Positions 1 through 12,906 of a stretch of 64,000 nucleotides of DNA are shown one piece after another (position 1 is the first letter of the stretch; each line of letters begins with the position of its first letter). The stretch covers positions 18,117,465 to 18,181,464 of the forward strand of contig OY741273.1 in NCBI GenBank assembly GCA_963514095.1, given 5' to 3'. Under the pieces are notes generated by a model, which saw only the letters and a program-made list of their open reading frames with translations, searched no databases and was not told the origin of the DNA. A program made the position numbers and the translations under genes. The stretch comes from Eutrigla gurnardus. Its lineage: Eukaryota > Chordata > Actinopteri > Perciformes > Triglidae.

Positions 1-475
1 TTGGGAGCATTTCAATTGCCTCTCAGCTCTCAACATGGTGACACCTGAGCCAGTGGCTCGTAGCTAAGGGCGCTAACAGTGCTAGCTACGAGCCAGTGGT
101 TCATAGCTAACGGCGCTAACAGTGCTAACAGCGCTAAAAGTACAAAATACAGCAACTGTACTGACAGAGCTAATAGTGGTTACACTAGGGGGACCCGGGG
201 GTGGGTGCTGTGCTTCCACGACAACGCTGTTGGTCCGGAGCAGTGATGGCTGTAAGCTAGCCAGTGGGTTACGCTGACACCAACATGCACCGGAAGCACG
301 TAGCCTACAGACAGACCGGCTATGTCAACAAAGGAGAAGCTCAGGTTACAACAAATACAGAGGGAGTGCGACTTCCTTTTTCTGCTCAGGTAGACATTAC
401 TCCACTGTATCTTTATCTACCAAACAGTTGTTAGCTGCTGTATTATAAACTACTCTGAATGTTATATATATATTG
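1..475 (+). repeat. Dispersed repeat, left part cut by window edge
   Basis: The segment is rich in the word 'gctaac' and carries a 43-bp tandem duplication (47-89 and 90-132) that differs at only a few positions. Part of it (about 30-70) reappears in reverse complement near 31320-31372, where the shared core includes ctctcaacatggtgaca followed by a diverged agctaa string. It resembles non-autonomous DNA repeats that are dispersed in percomorph genomes, though I cannot name the family from sequence alone. The right boundary is uncertain; the repeat-like style fades near the TA-rich stretch at 465-475. It codes for no protein. Confidence 0.6.
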
Positions 476-479
476 CCCT

Positions 480-786
480 TTTAAGATAGTACCGGGATTG
501 CTCGATTAATAATTGGAAAAAGAAGCTTGTCTTTGAATGACTTCCGTCAGTTACGCAATCATCATTAACACAATTGCTTTGAGACTAAGTGCCTAAATCA
601 TTTCTCCGTGCATCCCCTGTTGATGTACTGTGGGATCTTTCTGCCTAATGTATTTAGTGCTTTAATTACAGTGCTGCCCGCCTCCCTGTCTTCTTTTGAT
701 AGCTCATGCTCTGGTCAACATGTCTGGGAGACGACGACACTGCCTCCCACCTACAGGCTCTCAAGCTCATAAATCAACCAGTAAGC

Positions 787-817
<31 letters not shown>

Positions 818-2670
818 TGTTTTGCTGCAGGGACATTGAAGGGCTTGTTATGGAAGTCATGATCACCGGTTAAGAGTGTGTATCCTGCTGAGGAGATGGG
901 CAGTAATAGACCTGTCAGTTGGGTTTTACCCAGGAGCTACCGTGTGCTGCTACATGTCTAATGACTGCCGACTCCCCCAAACCCCACAGACCTCCGTGGA
1001 GAACCCTGTCAGTAATACCTACTAGTACCTAATACTGACAACAGACTATACATGTGTGCATGTAAAGGATAAACCTGCGGTGTGACTAAAATATTAGCTC
1101 CTTTTTAATTAAAAGCTCTACTGATTGTTCAATGATTCAGAGCTTTCAAGCCACCCCAGTGTCCCTAGGAGGAACGCTGAACTTTTCCTAGCATCTTGAT
1201 TTACGTCTAGTGCCAAAACGACTACCTGCTAATGCAGGAAGTAGTATGCCCATGATGTAAGAAGGTGGACAGGAAGGGAGTGGTGGCGAGGGAGATAGAT
1301 GGGCCTGTATAAAAGATTACCACATTGTTTTTGACGAAACTTAACCCTAAACATATGTCAACTGCAGTTGCCATGTGTAGTATATTGTCACTGAACGTTA
1401 TCTGTGATTTTGCAGACCCAAAATGGCTAGCTCAGGTGTCATATGACCGAAATTTCTTTCAGGCAAATGACAACATACAGTAAGTTTGTTCCATTCGTTC
1501 TCTCAAGTCTCAAGACTCTAAAACTGAACCTGTTTGAAACGGATGTGAAAACAAAAAAGTCAAGGTTAAAGTTAATTGTTGTCTTTAGTTGCCCATGATT
1601 ATATGGGAAGCTCAAAAGTACAAAAACAAGGCCCCGATTTAAAATAAAATGTATCAGGCGAATCACAAGTTCATGTGAGACCCAAATCTAGTACACATTT
1701 TAAAATCTTCCAGCGGTACACTGTACCTGTGCTTCTAAAGAACAACATTATATTCATGACAAAACGCATACAAACAGCAACAACTGGATAGAAAAATCCA
1801 AAGTGAGACAAGGACCATGTGGGTGGCGCCTACTGTCAGAGTTTCTCACTGTGATCATAACTCATTCTCTGGGACAGCTGAGTTCAAGGGAGTCATCCAT
1901 ACAAAATCCACCAAAGCCTGCTGTTCTGTTTTTTTCCATGCCGTGACCTGGTCTGGCCTTTGAGAGATGTACCCTTATTTGCCATTTAAGACAAGAATGT
2001 TTATGGTGCTCTTCCTTACTCTGCTGTACAGTGACAAATCAAACCTTTCAGATAGAGAGAATGGCATACGGGGGAGAATGTTTACAGCTGGCAGCAAATC
2101 AATTGCTGACAAGATACTATAAATCAAGAAAAGTTTGGTCTCCCTAACTTGAATGACGAGGAACAAAAGTGCAAGTTGAGACAACCATCCGTAGTAAAAT
2201 AAGAACTTTAATTTGCTTTCTATTTAAAAAACACTTTATTTTGATTACATGTGTCAGAGACTGCAACATTTTCATACTTGTCACAGCGGGATTCATCCTC
2301 ATATTTTTTTCTTAACTTCTCTTTCTTATCACATCTCTTGTTTTCACGCCACCCTCCCGCTTTCCTCTGGGCTCTAACTTAGGGTTTCCCCGAATGGTAA
2401 AGAGCAGCGCCTAACGCACTTAATTTAGACTACATGAAAAACTGAGCTCAATAGGCTTGTAATCTACATTTTACACAGAGTCTTGAGTTTACAAAGGAAG
2501 CCGCTCTAAAAGCCAAGGAAATGTCAAAAGGGAGTCGGGGGGGAAAAAGTGCAATAGTGCCGGCTGTGTAATGTGGGATCAACCGAGTGGCAGAATGACT
2601 GAGCAATTACGTATTTGTTGAAAGCTCATTTCATAGGTCTGAGCCCAACTGAAGTAAAACAAAGTGAATC
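480..2670. other. Single-copy non-coding DNA
   Basis: No convincing gene. It contains a GT microsatellite (789-815), a canonical-looking TATA-box octamer TATAAAAG at 1308-1315 with nothing else promoter-like around it, and a 78-nt splice-flanked open segment at 703-780 discussed in the findings. The remainder is moderately AT-rich with no recognisable repeat. Confidence 0.5.
789..815. repeat. (GT)n microsatellite
   Basis: Uninterrupted dinucleotide run of about 13 units. Confidence 0.95.
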
Positions 2671-2674
2671 AAGG

Positions 2675-2676
<2 letters not shown>

Positions 2677-2711
<35 letters not shown>
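2677..2711. repeat. (GT)n microsatellite
   Basis: Perfect run of about 17 GT units. Open frames through it are runs of Cys-Val and are not coding. Confidence 0.97.
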
Positions 2712-2713
<2 letters not shown>

Positions 2714-2964
2714 ACTAACGTCTGTATTTGTGAGTTTCTCGCCTTCTCCCGGAGACTTTCTACGTTCTGTATTCACATACAGACACCTTTTATCCACCAA
2801 TGTTTTCTCTACTCTGAGAGCTAAGAAAACTTCCTCCATGTCAACCTCTCTTTGAATTCGACTTCTCTTGACACAAATCCATGGCAGGACTCATTCCTGT
2901 GTTGTGCTGACAGTCGCCTTTTCCTTTTGGTGGACACTTACACCCTCTTCCTGTGGAGAGTCAA

Positions 2965-2972
2965 GTGTGTGT

Positions 2973-3006
<34 letters not shown>
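2965..3006. repeat. (GT)n microsatellite, one interruption
   Basis: About 21 GT units broken once by a CT. It lies only 250 bp from the array at 2677 and has the same strand polarity. Confidence 0.97.
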
Positions 3007-3009
<3 letters not shown>

Positions 3010-4205
3010 AGGACTTAATGTCACTTAAATAGTGTTGTGTTTGGGCCAGCAGGCAGGTAATGAGATCAGGTGAGCGGTCTGCCCTCTCTTCAAATATTTC
3101 CACTTGGGGGGAAAAAACACAGAGGCTGGGGATGGGTGATTGGCAAGCTGTGAGGAGCTTCTATCTTCTCAACATGTTTAGCCTCTCCTCTGTCAACTGC
3201 TTTGACAGCAGAGCATGCCAGTGATCCTACGAAGGGGGCTCTGCACTTTTCTGCCTCGGCTGATGTCAGGGAGCAGCCAGGGGTCAGCCGTCAGCTCGAG
3301 GGGTGGATTTTACTGAGTGAGGGGGTGGAGCCGCCACACTGGCATGCTTCGCCTGCCTGTTACTGAATCCCATGTGTGGTTTTCATGAATGAAATTAGCT
3401 TAGTATTCTTTTAATTGTGTCATAACGTCTGCATTCGAAAACATATGATTGGTTATTTCCAGATAATTATGTTTCTGTCATTAGGCGTTTTTTTTTTTTA
3501 AGATGTGCTGAAACAGCTGTGCTTACGGCTGAGGCACATACAAGCTGCTACACGTGAGGCAGATACATGCGTGACTCATCCGCGGGTTATTGAGAAGGAA
3601 AATGTGCCACATGCTACTCGCGATTGTCAAAAACAACGAGTGTGGATTGCCAATCGTAGACAGAGGCTGGGGTAATGGAAACAGCTCGATGTTCTAGACG
3701 TATTGTTATTAGAGAATTTAAAAGGCAGCGAAGTGGACGTGCCACGCTTAACAAGAGGCGAGCGAGGAGGAAATGGCACAATAATAACGTACAATTTGTT
3801 TTACAAGGTGTCTGCCATAAATACAAGCTTGTTGCCACAAAAGACGTATTAGATCAAATCATAATGGCCGTCGTTTTGTAAATTACACTTAAGTAATACG
3901 AGACCGTGCGTTTTAGTGGAGTGCAGACAAAACCGTCTTTATATGGGACGCGCTCGAGTGAATCAGTTCCTCTCGACTTGCTGTCATGAGGCATCAGAAA
4001 CCACAGCTCCATGAAGAGCAAGACCTGCAAGCCTGCCAACGGTTCATCCCTCTCCACCTGTTGTGGCACTGGTTGCTATAAACATTTGAGTAATTTGAAT
4101 GGAGTATGCAATACTGTAATGTTTCCTTCAAGATGTTATCTTGCCTGCCTCTGGCGCCGGGCCATGCACCCGGGGTGGGTATATGCACAGGCCAAAACAC
4201 ATACA
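3010..4205. other. Single-copy non-coding DNA
   Basis: No gene or known repeat seen. The sequence around 3360-3490 is AT-rich with homeodomain-like words (attagc, ataatta) and could be regulatory, but nothing distinguishes it firmly. Confidence 0.4.
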
Positions 4206-4207
4206 TG

Positions 4208-4249
4208 CACACACACACACACACACACACGCATGCACGTACACACACA
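4208..4249. repeat. (CA)n microsatellite, compound
   Basis: Perfect CA run at 4208-4230, then a gcatgcacgt interruption and a second short CA run to 4249. Confidence 0.95.
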
Positions 4250-4746
4250 TTCATGGGTTGGGAGTGGGACATTATAAAAGATAGGAAAGCGAGGTGAGTA
4301 GGTACCTCTGTCCTCGACAATGTGAGCTCTCTTTGCCCCGAGGACTGACTGCACAAACAACATTGCTAGCTGGTGAAGCAGAAGTAAAAGGCTGTGAGCC
4401 ATCGGTGAATATAGATCATTTCATAAGCACTTAAAGGTGATGAAACACGAGGGCATGGCAGATGGAGGGGAGATATGTTGGTGTGTTGTACGTCCTAGAA
4501 TGTGTGTTAACTGACAAAAAGACAGATACTTTATCACAGTGTCAGCAGGTGTCAAAAGGGAAACGCCAGTGAAAGAAGCACATTCTTTGACAATGCACGA
4601 CACACCCTGAGACAATAAAAGGTAATTTTGTTTTTGTTTTGCTAATTTCGGTTGAGTCTCTCTGCATTGACCTTGTGGACTGTTGCAGATCAGTTCACAC
4701 ACGCCTTGTTTAAAGACTCAGCAGTGTAGTATTGACTTATGATCTG

Positions 4747-4875
4747 TTCATTCAACATTCATTCAGTTTTCCTGCTTGCTTAATCCCTTTTAATCATTCA
4801 TTTTTCTCTGTCAGGAAAGTAAATCCATAATTTTAAGGCTGGGGTCTATCCCAGCATGCACCTGGCAATGTATGC
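4747..4875 (-). mobile_element. Possible very old SINE/LINE2 tail remnant
   Basis: Read in reverse complement, the order of words matches the 3' tail of the intact SINE at 55361-55740. A cattcattcag tail is followed by a ctgcttgcttaatccc block like the usual ccgcttatccc, then ggctggggtctatcccagc, which matches the ggctggagcctatcccagc of that tail family. Divergence is high and a stretch in the middle does not align, so this is tentative. An alignment against a fish repeat library would settle it. Confidence 0.35.
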
Positions 4876-5190
4876 TACTGTAAGTCACAATTCTAAGACT
4901 GGATCTCATGCTAGCTGTTTAGTATTGACATTGGGTTTCCAAAAGGAGCTGATGTACGATGTCCTATTCCTGCAAGTCAAAGCCACTGCGCTATTCATGA
5001 GAGTGAATCATCATTAAGAATACTTTCATAATTAGGGTTTAATTGTCACATAAATGTCAGGAAGATTAACTTGTCAATGACATAACTTCAACCGTTGGGT
5101 TGGACATGGGTATCTCATTATCTCAGGTGATTATCTGTGCAGTTGTGTGTACACATGTGTACCTGAGTATGTGCATGTGTGTGCATCTCT

Positions 5191-5248
5191 GCCTGTCTGT
5201 CTGTCTGTCTGCCTGTCTGTCTGCCTGCCTGTCTGTCTTCCTGCCTGT
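5191..5248. repeat. (CTGT)n microsatellite
   Basis: Tetranucleotide array of ctgt/cctg units with a few substitutions. Confidence 0.93.
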
Positions 5249-5249
5249 T

Positions 5250-8200
5250 CACGACTAATCTTGCATACTGTTGGACCCCCCAGCCTAGGAAATGTTGTGC
5301 TCATTCATGGCTCTATGCTACGTGGTTACCGCAATTGACACTTTTTGAAAACATATTATGTTGAAAAATATATTCTATTGACTGTTGTAAACAGTCATTG
5401 ACTACCGACTCTTCACATACTCGTCGGTAGAGGCTGCAAGTGATGCACGACTGCTTCCGTTTAGACTCGTCTGGACTTGTTTCTGCTACAAAATTACAGA
5501 TTGTTCCTCTCTTGATTTACGCACCTAAGACAGTTACATGTATGTATGTATAGTATGAAGAGTGGAAACTGCTTATAGGGATCATGGTTACAGCAATCAA
5601 CTGCCTATATTGCTCAAAAAGCTTGGGAAGAATCCTAATACTGTGCTTATAGTATTCAAGTACTCTGCTTACTGTCTTCATTTTTATTATTTTATAACAT
5701 TTACATCTTTGTTTTATTTATTTATTTGCTTTTACCCATCTGCTTTGCGACTCCCTGAGGTTGATGCCGCGTGTCCATTGAAATCCTGAAATCTTCTTTC
5801 AATGAAAAACGAATGTGACGGAGAAGGCGCCATGCGGTTGAAGCCAGGTGGATTGGCTACCGGTGCTAAATGCTAACGGAACTAAACACGTGGCAGGATG
5901 AACCGTTAAGGGGAAGTGTTAAACAGTGAACACAGGGTGTTACACAGTGAACTGCAGGTTAGCTTCAACTATCCAGACTTTAGCCTCAGTCGTGCCTGGG
6001 CTCAGAACGGATGGTCTAGTCCGAGTGTGCCCTAAATGACACATGAAAAGCCCTTTCAGTCAAGTTAACCCTGTGGCGTACACTGGGATGTGAAAAGCCT
6101 AAGATGCATAATAATGACATGAGGAAATATCAGAAATGTTGTGCGATGTACACACCTGGAGATCTGCACTTTTCTACTATTGTACATTTCTAAAGTGTGA
6201 GCAACCACAAGTTTACATAGTTTAAATCATAGTAGTTTGTTAAAAGACCTAAATGAGCTAAATGTAATCATTACTGATGAAGATGAAAGGGATCCACAAC
6301 GCATCATTCTTTTAAATAATGATCTGTATATAGAGATATATTGCGCGTTACCCTGGGACAGTTCTAATGGAGATAAAACAGGGAACTCTTCAGAGGTCAA
6401 GCCAACTCATTTAAGGATGATCAAAGCATTATCATTAACCCCTCACATCTCTTTAAACACATAATGGCAATCACTATAAATGCAGCCGCAAAATACATTA
6501 GACAATGAGCATGTTTTTCTTTCCTGTGGTGTGGGTGGTAATGATTCAATTTCCATGATAAAGAGGGACTAAGTGCTTCCTGATTAGAGACCAAACTGGA
6601 GGGGGAAAAAAAGGGAAGAAGAGATGAAGACATGATGAAAATGGCCTTATTATTAGGTTTGGAAATGATGAAGCAAAGGAGTAGCCGAGCTTGTTTACTA
6701 CCGAATTAAGGAACAAGAGAGACAAAAATCTGTCACTGCGCTATTTTGCTTCCACCAAAAGGAACACCGTAACAGAGTCTCGGGGGAGGGGTGTGGCGGC
6801 GGGATTTTCCTCACAGTTGAGGGGCTTATTTGAATTGGATCTGCTGTTGATTGAAATGAATCGGCCCAATATCACAACTCCTTATAACTCGATCCTGGGG
6901 ACAGATGGACGAGTCATCCGAGAGGACACTCTCTCTAATCCTCAGTCCTCTCATGTGCTGCGGCATTCTGGGACGCCGGAGAGGGAAGAAAGGGGAAGGC
7001 AGAGGCCGACGACCCTCCGGGCCTTCAAACGTATACACTGATATATTAATTCACCCGTGAGGCATTGCCGTGGGGCAAACTGATTTCATGGTGGACAGGA
7101 GAATGAGATCAAAAACAACAGAAAGGTGTGGAGGGGAGTGTTTTCTTAGTTTCAGTTCTCATCCAGCAGGCCGAGTGGCAGGGTGCTCGTGTCAAAGGTC
7201 AGCTTGTCAGATGAAGTTATCTAAACGTGGCTTTGACCCTTGATCGCCTTAAACAGGGTCCGATTTCACTGTCACTGATAGATTCTTTTGGTTGAATTCA
7301 AAGTGAATGTTCTCTTACGTTTTGTCGGATAGAAGCTGCATTAATTGGGAATGTTTTTGTCTTTTTAAACTTATAAATCAAAGTAGAATTACAGGTGTGA
7401 TGTTGCACAAACAGACCTCTTTCTTAGTGTTTTTTTTCAACCCCACAGCTACTCTTATTTTCTTACATTTCTGCTCCACTTTCCTTCTGACCCACCCTGG
7501 CATTTGAATCGCTTCTCTTTCCCCTCCCTGCTGTTAAATCACTCTGGTGCTGTCAGCACCACGGATTCTGGGGCTCACATCCACTCATCCCCCGTCGGCA
7601 GAGCGTCCGCTCTGCGGTAAAGTTATGAGGTGAAGCACTGTCACAAATTTCTGTTATGGCTGCAGAGACACTTAAATACATGCGACGTCAAAGATATTAA
7701 AACAAGCACAAACAAGTACTTACTACTGTGAGCTAAGTGATTAGTTTTAGAATTAGATCAAATCTGATTCTTTTAAATTCATTTTCTAGAACTTTATATA
7801 TATATATATACAGAAACATGTGATCCATTGTGCAATCACAGCCTAAATCCAGCCTAAACATCTTTTCTGTTGTTTTTTGAAACGTGTTTTTGTTGAGTTT
7901 TTGCAATATGTCAAAGCTAATTTTGCATGACGTGCTGTCAATAGTGATGCAACAGTTAAGATTGAGCTCAGGGCGAGTCACTAGAAGACAAGACACAATG
8001 GGGACTATTGTTCCTGAAGGCCTTGAAAAAAAATAATAATGGTTGCTATCTTGATCAACACAGGCTTAACACACATGTGGTGAATTTATTTTAGCTCGAG
8101 TGGCCTTGCACAAAGAAAGCCTGTATGCTCCGAGACATAAATGGTTTACTCAGCCTTTAATAGCAGGGCAGGACACCGTGCATGTGCAGCTTAAGGCTGG

Positions 8201-9265
8201 ATGACACACCGGACAAAATATAACCTGAACAGTCACAAACCTGTGTCATTTTTACATGCATGCATTCAATATACTCGTGTGCATGCACTGCACATTCATC
8301 TGTGTCCCTGTACTGACTGTTGCATACAGCACATGCACACAGGCACACCTTCATATGTAAATGCATTACTCATACGTGGGTATTGGCTTTGTGGAGCATG
8401 TGCACACTTCATTGTATGTTGTTGTCAGTGTGCAGGGTTACCCAAACAGAGCGGCAGCCAAAAGATACACCTGATACTTCTGTGTTTTCCATTAACTGTC
8501 ATCCTTCACACTCAAGTCTTTCCGCACATTGAGTACAATTTTTTTTCAGAGTACGTTTCTGTCAAGATCTTAATACATCTGAGTGGCATGCATGTCCTTT
8601 ATTTGCTTTCTGGTTTTGTTTTTTTTGCTTTTACATTTACATTTACTCTTTTGCCTGATGACTCAATGATTAAATAAATGTACTATGTTGGGTCGCTTAA
8701 GTGTTTTTTCATTGTGTTTTGGTTTTCCTCCTTTCTTCCAGCAGTTCAAATCAGTGAAGATCTCATTTATAAAAAGAGCATTAGGCCTGAGTTATTGAGA
8801 ACAAAGGTCTTGCAGACTTCTCTGGCACCGTGCACACATAAATTATAGTTTTCTTAATTGGATTAAAACCTCAAAGTGAGTTTGGAGACCTCCCACATCC
8901 ACACAATGGAAAAAAAAAGAAAAAAGAAACTTAACAAGCCTGGTCATTGTAGATTTCCATCTTATAACGTCTTCGGTTTCTCAATAGCTATTAGACAAGG
9001 TTCCTTGTTACAAATTATTTTTTTATTGAGACAATAAATCTATCATCTCTACAATAGAGAAGGAAATAAAAAACTGTTTTCTTTCACCCTCTTTTGCTCA
9101 GAAAAGATATACACAATTGTTCTCTCACCCGTCCTCTTCCACACTTTTCCTCCCCCCTTCTTTCCCCTCTTCTTTGTCCGCAGGTGAAAGGAAATTGTTG
9201 GCACATGTACACGGATTGCTCAGGCAGTCATGATGTACTAACCCCTCTGACAGTAATCCTGGCTG
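5250..9265. other. Single-copy non-coding DNA
   Basis: No supported gene. It contains a short TA run (7795-7811), a palindrome overlapping an RE1-like half site (7545-7565), and a stretch at 5800-6080 with a few gctaac-type words that may be an eroded repeat. The frame at 6691-7041 is open for 116 codons but has no recognisable domain and no good splice sites around it. Confidence 0.4.
7545..7565 (+). promoter_or_regulatory. RE1-like left half site within a palindrome
   Basis: Thirteen bases, TCAGCACCACGGA at 7553-7565, match the left and central part of the consensus bound by the neuronal repressor REST. The right half (expected near 7567-7573) does not match. The first part also forms an 8-bp perfect inverted repeat, TGGTGCTG / CAGCACCA, with a single-base spacer. 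Function is inference; half sites are weak REST targets. Confidence 0.25.
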
Positions 9266-9268
9266 ATC

Positions 9269-9286
9269 TGTGTGTGTGTGTGTGTG
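9269..9286. repeat. (GT)n microsatellite, short
   Basis: Nine GT units. Confidence 0.9.
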
Positions 9287-9916
9287 CATTTGCTGCATGT
9301 GTATGTGCGTTTGTTTGCCTGTGCGAGTTCGGTTCGGGCACTCCCGTGTTGACAGCAAACCTGCTGGGCGAGCTTAGTGCTCGGAGTGAGTTGAACCGAT
9401 GACACTATGACACATGTCAGAGGAAAGCATCCTGTTCAGTCAGCAGTCATTTGTAACTATTTATTGGCATACACTCAGGAAGTCAAGCGTACAGTTGAGC
9501 GTTTATTTGTTTGTCTTTTGACGTTCAAAAATGACAACCTCGTCAAAGTCGCAAGAAAATGGAAAACATTCGCCTTTTTTTTTAAACCGTCTCAAATATC
9601 TTACTGGAGGCGGGTGGAGACAAATAATCAAAATCATTTGACATTATGTTGATGCTGATGCACTGGATGTGCAGAAACAACAACAGTTGGAATAACTTCA
9701 TATATTGTTACGCTTTGAAAAGTAATGCATTTGAATGTGACCGACTCAAACCTTTATCCCGGTCACAGTTTTTCTTCCATGATATATCGTGTTTTATTGG
9801 TTAGTCAGTCTCTCTGGAGATCAGTGAAACAAACAGCCCAGTTATTGCAACAGTGACAGTTCTGAGTGAATTCAGTCTTCCAATAAAGCATTTTATTCCA
9901 TTTAGGAAATCCAGTG

Positions 9917-9954
9917 AAAAGTCGAATCCAGCTGTGAATCACAGCTGGACTTTT
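9917..9954. repeat. Short-spacer inverted repeat
   Basis: TCCAGCTGTGA (9927-9937) and its exact complement TCACAGCTGGA (9939-9949) are separated by one base. Outside these, aaaagtc (9917-9923) pairs with gactttt (9948-9954, sharing the last two bases of the inner arm) if a gaat insertion in the left arm is looped out. Confidence 0.85.
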
Positions 9955-11573
9955 TGTGTGCCATGTGGTTGGAGAAGATCAGAATTAACTTGTTGCAGTC
10001 ATGATTAACATTACCTTCTCCAAGTCATTACCTGGAAAGTGAATTCGGAACGCTGCATGAAAAGAGGGGGAATCTGGAAAAAAATGTGAAATTGGTATGA
10101 AGTCCATTTTTTCTTCTGGCCGCATGTGGAAATAAGTGGCTCAGCATTGTGCAGAGGCAGACTTCCCAGAAACACCACAAAAATGCTCAGTTCTACGAGA
10201 TTCTTTTGTTTGGTACATACAACACGACTTCCAACTTTCTGTCTGCTTTGTCACATTACAAATAAACCGTTGGCGGAAACCCCATCGAATGTCACAACTC
10301 ACAACTTATAATTATTTGTTTATACATTTTATAATTGGAGTAATCTTTCCGTCAACACGGAACAAATGAAAAAGTATGTATTTTTTAAAACAATGGAGGT
10401 ATTGATAGAGCAAGTAAGAATGCTAAACCAAAAACAAGTTTGTTTTTATTGCAAAATTACCCAGTCACAGTAAATAACTTATTGTTGAAGGGTTTAAACT
10501 ACCTTTATTTTGACTGCAAAGACAGATTTCATATTATGTATATTATATTATTTATGTTTTATTAAAAGGTAAAATGCAAGGAACCCATGTGTGATAATGT
10601 ATACCCATATGATATACAGTATGTAGTACTTAGAGTGGACAGAAAGTCAGCTCCGACAGTAGCAACACTACAAACAGCCGTTGTTTTTACAACCGAAGCA
10701 CTGACTATGGATTTTGGATGTAGACTAAAACAGAGGGATGAAAAAATAAACCCGTGCCCGGTTTTCATGTAGGGCCAATATAGACGTATTCAGCTCTCAC
10801 ACAACCAGCAAAGGTTTCCACTTGCTCATCTGAAGAACCCAATCCTCCCTGAATTACAGGGAGATTAGGGCTGGATTACGCTGCCTCTGAGAATCTCAGC
10901 CAGAGAGCAGCTATTATATCCATCAGACGAGACAGTGGGCCGCACCTGTTGCCACACAGCCGTGTGGAAGGGGACAGTTCAGACCCAATTTAGGCTACTT
11001 TAAAAGAACAAAAAAAAAAACAGAAATTAATAAACTTCATAAGATTAAACTCTGTTGTTTTAACCTTTCTCCAGATTTATTCTCCAAAGGAGCAATTTCA
11101 CTTGAAAGCGCCATATGTGAAATGTGTTTTGAATTTTATAACATGACTTCATACCCTGGCAAAAGATGTCTCCAAGAGTACATGAATGTGCGTATGGCCC
11201 AGGAGGTTCTTTATTGTCCCTGCAAGCACTTTACAACCAGTCGTGTGTGCAGTAATTCACTTAAATGCAATTATCTTGAAAAAGGGGACCATAAAAAAAA
11301 AGGCAATTTAAAGAAAACGGTGTCAAGAAAAGTTAATAAAAAATGGGAGTTATTTACATGGACAACTGTACAAATGACTGCTAATGCTGCGGTAATGGAA
11401 GGGAGGTGGGAGTGAGCGTTCACAATTAACTGCCGCTCTTAAAAGTGCTGCCGACTCGCAGGTGGAACACGCAAAGCCCCATTAATGTGTGCATCTTGTG
11501 GAAATAAAATAGGAGAAGTGACTGTTTGCTTGAATTACTTGATCTTATAACATATTATGACACAACTGGAACG

Positions 11574-11593
11574 TTTTTTTTTTTTTTTTTTTT
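11574..11593. repeat. Poly-T tract
   Basis: About 20 consecutive T. No retroposed gene body is recognisable next to it. Confidence 0.9.
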
Positions 11594-12874
11594 ACGCAGT
11601 TGACATAATGCTGTGTAAAACAAAATGCAGCCCGGCGGACTCACATTATTCTTCCACTGAGTGAGAACGCGCTGAGACAGAAAGTTACGGGAATGATCGA
11701 TTAACCTCTGCGATGAATTCAAGAACGGCATTAAGGGAGCAAACAGGACAAACGCAGATCATGCCTGACTCCCTTCCCAGGTCCACGACGCCGGTTACTC
11801 AATCTTAGAATGGCCGCACCTTAGGCTTACAAAGAAATTCGAAGATGAATTTCCACGGACAATGAAAGCCTTTTAGCCATGCCAAGATTGATTGAGCAAG
11901 CGTGTAATGGTTTAGCGTTAATGCACTGCAGTTTGTCAGTCAGAGCGCTCCTGTGATTCTTGCTCTGTTTTGATAAGAAGAAATAAAAGGATACAAGGCA
12001 GTTATTTCGGTGTTAAAGCCCTTATAAAAACAACAAATTACAAGGCATTTCTTACCTGAAATACTACAATTACCCCCATCAAACGCAAATGCATTCGTAA
12101 TATGTGTACAGTACTCGGGGTCGGTGTTCTGAACCGTCTGCAGACAGACAGACGCTTGTTCTTCACCAGGAAAGAAGATGTTAGGAGGTGAACTGTCCCC
12201 GAACACAACAATGCTATTGTGCAACAACCACGATGAGACAATTTACTATGCTTGTCAGGAGACAAACAGGACAGGTAATAGTACATTAGGAAAACAAACT
12301 GCTGTTGCTAAGGAGCCGGCAAACAAACAGAGTGAGGAAAAGACATAGTTGGGTGTAAATCAGCCTGGAGGGACAAGGGCCCAGTCACTGAAGCACAGAG
12401 AGCCAGTTTCACAAGGGAGGCCAAGCCAAGTATCATCCAGTGTGAAATACCAGCAACTAATCGTTTACCTTTCCCCTTCTCTTTTTCTTGTTATCCATCC
12501 ATCTCTGTCACTTTATTCCTATGAAACCGGGCAACAAGTCGTGAATCGTTTGGGACATTTTAGTTCATCTTCCATTTGTCCATTTAAGCTCTCCGGTCAA
12601 CATTTGCCACATATAGATAACATTTCTTGCAATACTTTTTTTCTTCTCCATGCTGCTTTCCACCCCCCCAAAAAAAGAAAGGTTGTAAGCTAATGAGTGA
12701 ATACAGTTTCCCTGTCAAATATAGTCACCTATAATCAGTTTTTGCATCGCCGCTCTCCTCTAACGACCTTTCTTCAACATATGTGGCAGCTTCATATTAG
12801 CCTGTCATATTGTAACCATAAATTTTAATTACAGCTTTATTACCCCGCTCAAAGTTGTTTCAAGCTTAAAAAAA

Positions 12875-12906
12875 AACCTTCTACGTGCTCTGGCACGTAG
12901 AAGGTT
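12875..12906. repeat. 14-bp perfect hairpin, 4-base loop
   Basis: AACCTTCTACGTGC and its exact complement GCACGTAGAAGGTT flank a tctg loop. A further gctta (12864) / taagc (12906-12910) pair extends the stem if a run of A in the left arm bulges out. The stem is too short for a typical microRNA precursor, and no T run follows as in a terminator-like structure. Confidence 0.9.

Noticed and set aside
1308..1315. TATAAAAG box
   Set aside because: Isolated match in AT-rich DNA without CpG enrichment, initiator or exon downstream.
2615..3103. Open frames with Cys-Val or Thr-His runs
   Set aside because: Translations of GT/CA microsatellites. The same applies at 4011-4402, 9094-9402, 13383-13601, 21624-22146 and 47504-47805.
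4290..4300. Donor word gag|gtgagt just after a TATA-like ttataaaag
   Set aside because: Only about 25 bp separate the two, leaving no room for a normal transcription start and exon.
6691..7041. 116-codon open frame
   Set aside because: No domain recognised, opposite strand also open, no splice signals of quality.
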